From Cristatella mucedo (taxonomy: Eukaryota > Bryozoa > Phylactolaemata > Cristatellidae): DNA of 64,000 nucleotides. The notes beneath the pieces are model-generated. The model saw only the letters and a program-made list of their open reading frames with translations. It made no database searches and was not told the DNA's origin. The translations under genes and the position numbers were made by a program. The stretch is taken from NCBI GenBank assembly GCA_009760855.2, contig WPIO01000078.1, positions 246,001 to 310,000 on the forward strand, read 5' to 3'. Shown here in pieces: positions 56,060 to 64,000 of the stretch. Every line of letters begins with the position of its first letter. Position 1 is the stretch's first letter.

Positions 56060-57130
56060 ATGAACTATATAATATACTATATTTGTATAGCACTATCAGA
56101 AAACGTTGTCTTTTTCCAGGCACTATGCTTTACGTTCGCTATGAAGGAAGCTTGCTTGATTTAGTGATTAGTGGTAGCACGAAAAATGTCAACAAGCATA
56201 ACATATTTGGAGGTGACATGCACAGCGCCAGGACAAAAATATTGTTAGCGGCAGCACGAACAGTGTCAGCACACACAAGCACGTAAAGAACGAATCACAT
56301 AGGCCCACTATGGGCTGTGACAGATGGGTGCGTTTTAAGCTATCGTTTAAATGTCGTGAAGTCAAGAGGATGTCGTGATCTCAGTAGGGAGTTAGTTCAA
56401 CGCTTTGAGAGCATACGAACTAAAGCCGTGGTTTCCAAAGGGTCTGAGATTCGTCAGAGGTGTAGATAAACAATTTGATTCAGAAAAGCGGGTCGAATGA
56501 TGCCTAACCTAGTGAGCGTGTAGGTCTGACATGGAGGCTAGAGCCAGAGAATGAAGGGACCTAGAAGTGAGTGACAGAACCTTGAAGCCAATGCGCTGCT
56601 TTATTGGAAGCCAGTGATGGTCGGCCTGTAGTGGTGGCATGCGGTTACTGCTGCGCTCACGACAGACGAACCTCGCTGCAGATTGTTACGCAGCCATCAA
56701 CACAGGCCGGTAGACCAGCCAGCAGTGAGTTACAGAAGTCAGGACGGTATGTCACAAATACATGGGCCAATTTTGGTGCAGCATCTGTGTCTAAGCAAGC
56801 CAATTTCTAGCAATTGTATGAAGATTAAAGGAGGCAGACGTGACTGCTGAGCTGAGTTGGTTTTATAGGGAGATGTCACTTTGGAACAGGACAACTAGAA
56901 TTCGTGCTGATGGAGCAGGAGACATGCTAGCAGAGCCGATTTTGGGCGTTAGGCTTGCCCATTTTGGAATCACACTTGGTTGTTCCCATAAACTATTAAG
57001 TTGGTTTGATCGTCAATTCTATTTGAGACTGTTGTCTGCCATCCATTTGCGGATTTTCAGCAATACATGCAGCAAGAGCGTTGAGACAATTTGACGTGCT
57101 GAAGAGCTGGGAGGAATAAAGTAAATTCAT
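56060..57130 (-). mobile_element. LINE-B relic next to R2 copy C
   Basis: Minus strand, decayed throughout. It starts with a tail (TTTGTATAGCACTATCAGAA) and continues through AATGAAGGGACC, CCTTGAAGCCAATGCGCTGC, GTGAGTTACAGAAGTC, GACTGCTGAGCTGAG and GGAGACATGCTAGCAGAGCC, in LINE-B order, to about 57130. No frame is left. Confidence 0.82.
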
Positions 57131-57137
57131 GTATGAT

Positions 57138-57434
57138 TGTCGTATGCATAGAAGCTGAAGCCCAGGCGGCGATAATGCCGGGCTAGGCGGCGAGAGCAGC
57201 AGACCTGGCAGCGCGCTGGACGATGAGAACGGCTTGCGAGATTTGTGGGCTACCGAGCGAGAGCAGCTTTCTAGGCAGCGAGAACGCCGGGCGAGACGGC
57301 GAAAACAGCGCGAAATGGCTGCAAGCGTGCAAAGTGATGGTCTTAAATGTCTGCCATTAGCTGTTCCTGCAGGTCATAATGTGCAGGTCAAGATAGATAA
57401 TAAAATTAGAAGTAGGTATTATCAAAAGCAATAG
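57138..57434 (+). other. Unrecognised coding-like fragment
   Basis: An open frame runs from about 57168 without an early ATG: it contains GGESSRPGSALDDENGL, a charged stretch EREQLSRQRERRARRRKQRE and LPLAVPAGHNVQVKIDNKI, then stops at 57434. The Arg/Glu-rich helix could be a coiled coil or nucleic-acid-binding segment, as in many mobile-element proteins. I do not recognise it. Confidence 0.3.
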
Positions 57435-57744
57435 CAGTAACGTCAACGCCGCATTAGGAAATACACTACAATTATGTATATTGATATTGCGATTTAGTAT
57501 TTATTGTATCGTCTTTGCTTAGTGGGTCATGACAGCCTCGGAGGCAAGGTGCTCGCTCTCGCACATGCATGGGTGCCCGCACTAAATCTCCAACAACCAC
57601 AGGGATGCGGCTTTGCTTAAAGATGCCGGCGGTTACTGCTGCTCTCTGCCGCACATTAGGCGGCTGTCGCAGCCGAGCACTCACCAGTCACCAGCGATGC
57701 AGACGCCTGGGCTGACGCGACGGCGGCCCGGCGTGCTACGGCTC

Positions 57745-57805
57745 TCTCGCTCTCTCTCTCTCTCTCTCTCCTCTCTCCCTCTTTCTCTCTCTCTCTCTCT
57801 CTCTC
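57745..57805. repeat. (CT)n microsatellite
   Basis: CTCTCTCGCTCTCTCTCTCT and further CT runs to 57805. Confidence 0.95.
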
Positions 57806-57865
57806 GCAATGTTACTGCTCGTTTGATCTCTCCGATCACGGGATCGGTGGGCGCCATTCGATGAG

Positions 57866-58215
57866 AGCCGACGAACGTTCCAAAGTGACCTCTCGTTAGA
57901 CGATTACATCAGCTCCACAATCAAGTCTGCCTACTTTGAGATACATAACATTGCTCAAGTTCGGGCTTGTTTTTATAAGGATACCACGTCTAAGTTGGTC
58001 CACGCATTTGTGACATCCCGTCTTGACTTCTGTAACTCGCAGCTTGCTGGCCTACCGGCATGTGCAATCAGGCGATTGCAGCTGGTGCAAAACTCCACAG
58101 CTAGGCTCGTCTGTCGTGAGCGTCACAGTTGCCACATCGCACCACTTCTCGCCGACCTGCACTGGCTCCCAGTCAAGCAATGGATCGACTTCAAGGTTTT
58201 GTCGCTCACTTTGCC
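57866..58215 (+). mobile_element. LINE-B fragment
   Basis: Plus-strand coding sequence equivalent to 50.55-50.89 kb of LINE-B: the frame reads HAFVTSRLDFCNSQLAGLPA, RRLQLVQNSTARLVCRERHS and LLADLHWLPVKQWIDFKVLS. It ends at TTGTCGCTCACTTTGCCC, where LINE-B has TTAGGTCCC. Confidence 0.92.
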
Positions 58216-58758
58216 CTGGCAGCGGGCGGCAGTGAAGGCACCGCAACGCGCTAGCTAGCGTTGCCGCCCGCGCGATGCGGCTTAGCCGCTTGGCGAGCTG
58301 CGCTGCTGGCGCCAAGCGGAGCGAACCACCTGGCGCGGCTCCGATCGCGACCGATCGAGATGGTATCGAGATCGCTACCGATCGAGGCTCGCGAGCAGCA
58401 CTGTTGCAACGAAGAATAGCATCGAATGGCGATGGCTCCGCGCGAAGGTAGTAAATGACGATGGCTGTATTAGCGTGCAGGCGCGGCGGTGACAAACGTG
58501 GGAGCGATGGCTGTATTAGCGTGCAGGCGCAGCGGTGACAAACGCGGGAGCGCGTACATACGCGCGTACATACAAACTCGGGCGGTGACAAACTCGTACA
58601 TACGGGCGTTCGAAGCCGTCGTGCATGCTGCTCCGGAGCACGAGGCGATAAGAGAGAAGGAGTGTATAGCGTGCGTACAATGTGTTGTGCGTGCCAAGTA
58701 AAACAAAGGAGTATTTTGACAATATTTTTGGTCATCACCGTCTCATTTCTTTCGGCAG
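58216..58758 (+). other. GC-rich lead-in to the second SLC6 relic
   Basis: CpG-rich. It contains a direct duplication of about 44 bp (GATGGCTGTATTAGCGTGCA at 58461 and 58505) and an inverted R1-like word (TGCTGCTCCGGAGCACGAGG). It ends with TCTCATTTCTTTCGGCAG, a good splice acceptor, at 58758. Confidence 0.6.
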
Positions 58759-59025
58759 GGAATGGTGACGGCGAAGCGCAGCACCAACGCCGGCTTTGTC
58801 CGCGTCCGATTGCAGCGGGTGCGATGGGTAATCCAAAAAGCCTCGGACGGATGGGCAAGGTAGTCGAGTTGATGGCCTCTCAGAATGCCGGCGGCGGCGA
58901 AGATGCTGCGAGGGCTACCTGGCGCAGCAAGTTTGAGTTCATTCCGAAGTTAATTGGCTGTGCCTTCGGTCTGGGAAACGTTTGGAGATACCCCTATCTG
59001 CGCTACGAAAACGGCGGCTCTGAGC
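58759..59025 (+). pseudogene. SLC6 N-terminus and helix-1 exon, copy 2
   Basis: After the acceptor, an in-frame ATG (58824) starts [20 protein letters not shown], followed by [36 protein letters not shown]. The [10 protein letters not shown] helix-1 motif contributes to the Na+ and substrate sites in the family. After GG the frame is lost relative to the family. Confidence 0.85.
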
Positions 59026-59106
59026 GGCGTATCTGCAGAGCGTCACTTCGCTCGTGCTCGAGCGGGGCGCAGCTCTACGGTCGGCTGGGAGGAGAGACCT
59101 CGTTTA

Positions 59107-59277
59107 GTCTCACGGAAGATTCTCGCTGCCACAGTCGCTGCAGGCGTCGGATTCGCGATGTTAATGGTGTCAATGCCGATCTGCCTGTACTACAGCGCCA
59201 TCATCGCTTGGTGCATCTACTACCTGTTCCGGTCGATGGCATCAGAAGTGCCTAGGCAGAACTGCAACAATCCCTGA
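59107..59277 (+). pseudogene. SLC6 helix-3 piece with premature stop, copy 2
   Basis: Frame [46 protein letters not shown] then TGA. The next codons (NTPNCFTT) still match the family's second extracellular loop, so the TGA replaces a Trp codon (TGG). Confidence 0.85.
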
Positions 59278-59756
59278 AACACTCCCAACTGCTTCACCAC
59301 TGACTCTTTCAGTAGTGCGACCTCCTCGGAAAACGATTCGGGTTAGTCCGAGGTTGACAGCGCTTTTTCTTGCCCTTCCCACGAAATCATTTCGATACGC
59401 TTGCCGCCCGCCGCCGTGCACACTCCACTCGCGCCCAGCGGATCGAGGCCCTTCTCTCCCTCCCTCTTCGCTCCTCTCGGCTCGAGAGCGGCGGAGAAGG
59501 AGTTGACGCACATGTTAGACGTGTCATTAGTCCAGCCACGAGTTTAGGGCAATTATTATAGGGCTATTAGGAGTTCGCTTACTAGCATTCAGCAAAGGAA
59601 TTCTCACGAAACTAGCCAAGATCCACGGTCAAACAGCTCCGTGAGGTAGGTGGTCAGCTTGTCAGCCGACGAAGTCGTGAGCTTGAATAGCGATTACACC
59701 TGGAAGTGTCGTCGGCCTAGAAGTCGCCTCCGACTGTCGTTCGCTCGCTGCCAGGT

Positions 59757-59859
59757 CAGGTGGAGAGAGACGTGCCTGATTGTATGCTCGCTCGGATTGG
59801 GCACCGGCTGCCTGGTGGCCGTGGCGAGATACAATAAGTACCATCACAACATTGTTCGA
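59757..59859 (+). pseudogene. SLC6 helix-6 exon, copy 2
   Basis: Acceptor CTGCCAG, then VRWRETCLIVCSLGLGTG and CLVAVARYNKYHHNIV. The donor position that is CG/GTTGGT in copy 1 is CG/ATAGGT here, so the GT is lost. Confidence 0.8.
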
Positions 59860-60014
59860 TAGGTGCTCGCACCAAGCGTCATCGCGGGATCATCGTCTCC
59901 TGGTCGTCCATGTCGCTTCCATTATTGCTCAGCGATCGTTGCCCCGAACTGCCAAGCCGTGCGCTGGCCAGTGCGATACGTCCTGTCCGATGTTCATATC
60001 TCCTGTTCATGCAG

Positions 60015-60136
60015 CGATTCCCTGGCCGTGCCGATCATTTACGTCACTATGTGCATCACCGTCTTCTTCACTTTATCCGGCTTAGGATACATGGCCATCG
60101 CGAAGAGCACTTCGATTGACAAGGTACCAGCTCAAG
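60015..60136 (+). pseudogene. SLC6 helix-7 exon, copy 2
   Basis: Acceptor GTTCATGCAG and donor AAG/GTGAGT (60137). Translation DSLAVPIIYVTMCITVFF, LSGLGYMAIAKSTSIDKVPA. Frame intact in this exon. Confidence 0.82.
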
Positions 60137-60368
60137 GTGAGTGTCGCGAAGAGAGAGAGAGAGGGGAGCTCTGCTAAGAATTCGAGGGGTGATGAGAGTT
60201 CGGTGATGAGAATTCGAGAGGCGCCGCCGCTGCCGCCTCGGACCTAGGTGCTTGTGAGTGTCGCTTCAATGATGCCGTCGTGGGGGCGCTCGATAGCAAT
60301 AAACAATGGGGGCGTTCCTGGCGCTCAGGTTCGGGGCCTTCGTCGTCCACACCGATGGGCTGCCTACG

Positions 60369-60495
60369 CTGTCACTGCATCACCGTCGCCGCGTACGTAG
60401 ACGCCGTATTTATCACTTTCTCCGTCTTATGATACATGGCCATCATTTGACACGCATTTCGTCCAAGGTGCTCAAAGATGGCGAACGCGTAGCCG
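60369..60495 (+). pseudogene. Extra helix-7-like SLC6 exon
   Basis: Reads VAAYVDAVFITFSVL, a stop (TGA where the family has Gly), YMAII, another stop, then sequence ending at a donor CCG/GTGAGC (60496). A duplicated or alternative form of the preceding exon. Confidence 0.6.
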
Positions 60496-60634
60496 GTGAG
60501 CGTCTTTAAGTAAAAAATGCACACAAAAAACCTGTCATCGGACCGTGATCGCTAGTGAAACCTCTTAGTCGGTGAGTAGCGCTCGACAAAACTAGCTAGC
60601 TTGGCTTGCCTGTCGTGGTCGTACGACGTGAGAA

Positions 60635-61265
60635 CTTCCTCTTAATCAGGTACGCATTCAGCTCAAGTCATTCAGCTGTGCTGAGCATGCGTGCTGAGAC
60701 TGTGAATGCGTCACTAGCCGTGCATCCAAGCATCTGAAGCATCTGTAACGAGCCATGTTAGAGATTGTAGTACTCTAAAAAGTTTTATCGCTGTTATTAT
60801 AGTCTTTGCATTCGAAGGAGCTAGCGTCACGTTTTCATAGTTACCGAGTTGGCAAATGACTCACCAAGAATCAAAATAGCAATGCTATTGGATTTCCTAG
60901 ATTGCCATGCTGGCTATTCTTGGTCATCATAATTCAGATGCCACTACTCTGAGCAGCCATACCAAAGATCAAACAAGTACCGGCTCGAGGTTCAGCCCGT
61001 GATAAAACTTGGGAATATAGTTGTCTTACTTATTGGCTACGTTTAAATGTTACCTTTGTAGGTCAATGAAAATGCAACGGCGAATAACCCGGAACCAGTC
61101 CCACAGCCAGCCGAAGAGGATATAACGTCGGTGCAAGTAATGGACGACTAAGACCACGATTCACCCCCACAGGCCGCTGCAGGTGAGCAGCAATTCAATT
61201 TTCCAGCGGAAGAAAGTACCGCGAACATCACGCTGCCGCAAGATGCAGCAGACGACAATGAATGA
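60635..61265 (+). repeat. Module R2, copy D, 5' half
   Basis: More diverged than A-C, but collinear: TTAATCAGGTACGCATTC, CAAGAATCAAAATAGCAATG, GGTCATCATAATTCAGATGC and CTCTGAGCAGCCATACCAAA. It has no SINE-1 and no tail inserts. Its 3' half is displaced to 63195-63690 by the intervening inverted R3 copy. Confidence 0.8.
61077..61265 (+). pseudogene. R2 small acidic protein, copy D (start lost, internal stop)
   Basis: The ATGGCGAAT start is ACGGCGAAT. The frame then gives ANNPEPVPQPAEEDITSVQV and MDD, a TAA where the family has TAT (Tyr), and continues to the shared ending PAEESTANITLPQDAADDNE and a TGA. The length is exactly in frame (63 codons), and most differences from copy C still give similar residues. 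Confidence 0.7.
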
Positions 61266-61695
61266 CAATACGCAGGTGTTGCTGGCATTTGTAATGCGTG
61301 ATTTGTAATGGCGTGTGGCCTTTGTCGTAGTAATAGTGACGAGTCGTCCTCCCCCTCCCCCCGATCGCAGTAAAGCCACCAGACAGAGCGGTGCGTCGTG
61401 TTCCAGGCGATGGCTACTAGGGCCAGTGCGACCAACAGTGCCGTCAGCTTCTGTGGCACGGCGTCCTCGACGCTAAGTAGATTGTGCGGGTGTGGAGGTA
61501 GCTTCTGCGACTTGCTAGGCTTGCTTCAAGGCTGAGGTTTACCGGCTGTTTTTTTTAATGCGTACGCAAGAATAGCATGGTCGTGACGAGCGCCCGAATT
61601 GCGGTGAAAGAACTCAAGTGAGAAGGGCCGACAAACACGAAGTACAGTCGTTTGCAATACAGCAATACCGCCTGTGAAAGTCATCTAGCATTCAG
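61266..61695. other. Unassigned spacer
   Basis: Includes a C-rich run (CCCCCTCCCCCC) near 61351. No gene recognised. Confidence 0.4.
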
Positions 61696-63125
61696 TTACA
61701 GCTCTTTGCAGGCATCGATACGACATAAGGATCGTGCGACCCTCGCTGATTCGGGTAGCGGCACAATGCGTGCAATGGGCACAGGCCTGAAGCTCTCAAT
61801 ACCCCAGCTATGACGTCACAGCCATGACGTCATGGCGCTCGCTATTCAGCAAGCTGTGCTAGCAGCAACGCTCCATAGGAAAAAGCGGAAACAATAGCCT
61901 GTTTATCACGGTTAAAACGACTGGTGACTTCCAGCAGACTCGTTTACAGACCTACAGCAGCTCGAGCTCAGCGTCTCGACTCACCGACCGGCAGACCGCC
62001 ACTCCAAGCACGTGACTGCGGGTCAGGCGCATGCTATATATAATGACCAGGCCGCACGTCGTCGAGAAATCTCGCTCCTACATAATCGTAAAATGTGTCG
62101 CTCTTAAGACTCGTCCTATTGTTTTTATTTTATAAGAGGCTCTCAAATATAGTTCAACAGCCGAGCTCTTAGTTTGTAATAGAGGTCCAGCTGTCAGGCT
62201 CGCAGTTCATAAGTGAGGGATATGTCGCTGATAACTTCCGCTGCAAAGCATGAGTTCTTACCAGAGTGCAGTCAAACGTGCTTCCGGCGAGTAGCGGGTG
62301 GAGCTGGTAGCCGCGGTGCAGGTAGCAGCAGACAGGAGGTGCCGGTGTAAACTGCGGTACGCAGCCTCTTATATTCTAACCGGAGAAACTCAATCTCTCT
62401 GACCTGCATTCATACTCATAGCAATGGCGGACGATTAGCCACCTCCTACTTCGGATGGGTATTCAGGCAGTGCTAGTCGAGGTCAGAGTCCATCAACCAG
62501 TACAGGAAGTCGCTTTGCGTGCAGACTGGCGCAGGCCTCGCCTGGGGCTCAGCGAGTTATAGCTAAACGCTCTAATTAGGCAAAAGTAGTCAAGAATTTC
62601 TCTGCTCCAAGCACGAATCTACCGTTTTCCAACGGAATCCTTCACCAGTCGACAGGGAAATTGGTAGCTCCGGTAAGGAGTGCATATTAAACGGTACGAT
62701 TATTCTAGAAACAGCCACACGCGCGACGGTGGGTTATAGTATTTACATGGGTGGGTGCAATCGGTTCCAGTGGATTGAATGAGAACGCGAAATGGCGAGC
62801 ACTTTTGTGGGTATGCTCGGTGCCACATTAGTGTAAGTTGACTTGCAATCCAAATCAGGGCTTTACTCAGCCAATTTTTTGTGAATTTACACTTAAATTC
62901 AGTGGATTGCTGTAGTAGCCAGCGTCTTTCAAGCCCATTTCTTTTAGAACGCGACAGTCCTGTGGTATAAAATTTGATGGGTTCATTATAATCACAGTTT
63001 AATGCAGTAGTCACTCGCTCTTTGAGCTTAAAACCGCAGATTTCTGGTTGGCTTACTTTTAAATATAGTGAGGTTTGGTGGATTTCGGTAATTTATTGAT
63101 CCTGGTTAGATCTAAGAAGCGAGTT
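61696..63125 (-). repeat. Repeat R3, right copy (inverted, uninterrupted)
   Basis: Inverted relative to 16185-20525 without LINE-A. The uninterrupted target (GAGTTATAGCTAAACGCTC at about 62554) is the empty site of that insertion. It carries no long reading frame. Confidence 0.87.
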
Positions 63126-63194
63126 CTGCGGCTCATAACTGTTGGCATGTCTACTGGAAATGGAAACGCCAATTGCTCATGAGGCAAGAGACGC

Positions 63195-63690
63195 TCCAAC
63201 GCCCCACGATTATGTACTATGTATGAGCTGACTTACGAACTATAAGCTTGACCTTCTTGACCTTGAATTATGTCTAAGAGCTGCTTATGAAATAGCCGTG
63301 CTAAGCCGAGGCTTATGAGCAGGAAAATTTATAACTATGTACAAATGAGATTTCTCTATCGCGTACGAGCTGGTCGATATATATGGCATGCGCCTGACCG
63401 CGGTCACTGGCTCGGAGTAGCTGTCTGCCGGTCGGCGAGTCGAGGTGCTGAGCTCGAGCTGCTGTAGGTCTGTAAACGAGGCTGCCGGAAGTCACCAGTC
63501 GTATCAACCGTGATATACAGGCTGTTGTCCGCCATTTTTCGAATGGGGAGTTGCTGTGAGCGCCGCTAGAGCTGAATATCGAACGCTGCTTTGTTATCGT
63601 ACGAGTACTTCGAGCTTCGTGTCTTTGCACGTCGCACGCTTGCACCGCTACTGAAACTAGCGATGCTCGCGTGGTCAGAATGACGCCCAC
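63195..63690 (+). repeat. Module R2, copy D, 3' half
   Basis: CAACGCCCCACGATTATGTA, GAAATAGCCGTGCTAAGCCG, CAGGCTGTTGTCCGCC and GAATATCGAACGC follow the R2 3' part (A: 37.50-37.90 kb). It is also related to 20.19-20.50 kb in R3 (AAGTCACCAGTCGT, GTCAACCGTGATA). Confidence 0.75.
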
Positions 63691-63727
63691 CATCGATGTG
63701 ACCTAACTGAGCACAGCCAGCACGCCA

Positions 63728-63800
63728 AGAGTTAATGACAGTTATACATTTGTATAGCGCTCTCGGATAAGTTAATCTCTTTATTGCCACTTTACATATG
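63728..63800 (-). mobile_element. LINE-B/SINE-2 tail relic
   Basis: ATTTGTATAGCGCTCTCGGA, then TTAATCTCT and CACTTTACATATGCTG, read on the minus strand: the common 3' hairpin, diverged. Confidence 0.65.
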
Positions 63801-64000
63801 CTGTAAGGCTTCCAACACCTTACTAGCAATTCCCGCCAGTATTGATTTACTGTTTTATACGTACCGCCGAAACGCTGCGACTCATCTCGTATTGGGGCCG
63901 TACACACCAGCGTTCACTGTTGATGCCATTCCAGCGGGAGATCCTTCGTCAGACAGACTGCCAGATCTTCCTAACATTCGTGCTAAGCGACTAATTGCAT

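Larger units (their letters stand above)
58759..60508 (+). pseudogene. SLC6 transporter pseudogene, copy 2
   Basis: SLC6 is the family of Na+/Cl- coupled plasma-membrane transporters for amines and amino acids. In order: the helix-1 exon ([20 protein letters not shown] then [13 protein letters not shown]), a helix-3 piece ([31 protein letters not shown]), helix 6 (59757-59859), helix 7 (60015-60136) and an extra helix-7-like exon (60369-60495). Helix 2 is lost in a deletion with frameshift, and the Trp codon of the family's CNNPWNTPNC motif is TGA (59275-59277). One splice donor is destroyed. This copy is better preserved than copy 1 but also dead. Confidence 0.85.

Noticed and set aside
59275-59277. 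TGA read as Trp (alternative code) in the SLC6 exon
   Set aside because: The same relic has a deletion, frameshift and lost splice donor, and the LINE frames use TGG for Trp normally, so a nonsense mutation is the simpler reading.

Overview
The window reads as non-coding, repeat-dominated DNA from an animal genome, most likely an invertebrate. The evidence is: non-LTR retrotransposons of the CR1/L2 type (APE endonuclease plus reverse transcriptase), tRNA-derived SINEs with box A and box B, spliceosomal splice sites, and decayed exons of the animal SLC6 (Na+/Cl- dependent neurotransmitter transporter) family. No bacterial-style gene order, no rRNA and no CRISPR array was seen. I cannot name the species.

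Layout. 0-16 kb: a 173-bp satellite, copies of an unclassified repeat (R1), old LINE and SINE fragments, a GA microsatellite and long stretches where I recognise nothing. 16.2-20.5 kb: a repeat arm (R3) split by a nearly full-length LINE (LINE-A, minus strand). 20.7-23.7 kb: scattered, broken SLC6 exons interrupted by a 31-bp minisatellite and a SINE. 25.2-27.6 kb: a degenerate 150-190 bp period satellite. 29.4-31.7 kb: an inverted R1 copy and a 403-bp tandem duplication. 31.7-46.4 kb: two copies of a segment of several kb in tandem, which differ by insertions (a 1.5-kb minisatellite, LINE and SINE pieces). 47.4-49.6 kb: a 1.04-kb tandem duplication. 49.7-53.9 kb: an old LINE-A copy interrupted by a second, nearly full-length LINE (LINE-B). 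54.2-57.1 kb: a third copy of module R2 followed by LINE debris. 58.7-60.5 kb: a second set of SLC6 exons. 60.6-63.7 kb: a fourth R2 copy, split by an inverted copy of R3.

The most unusual coding content is a family of small, acidic open frames carried by the R2 module (37.1, 45.7, 54.8 and 61.1 kb). All start from the same context, in three copies an ATG and in the fourth an ACG, and end in an Ala-Ala-Asp-Asp rich tail. One copy has grown to 184 residues by nine 12-residue repeats rich in Val, Asp and Tyr. I do not recognise the family.

The mobile elements form a linked set. LINE-B and SINE-2 carry the same 3' hairpin (stem AAGCGCC/GGCGCT), so LINE-B or a relative plausibly mobilises SINE-2. 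Because several segments are duplicated inside the window, empty and filled insertion sites can be compared directly. This gives exact element ends, target-site duplications and a relative order of events. No intact, clearly functional protein-coding gene could be established.
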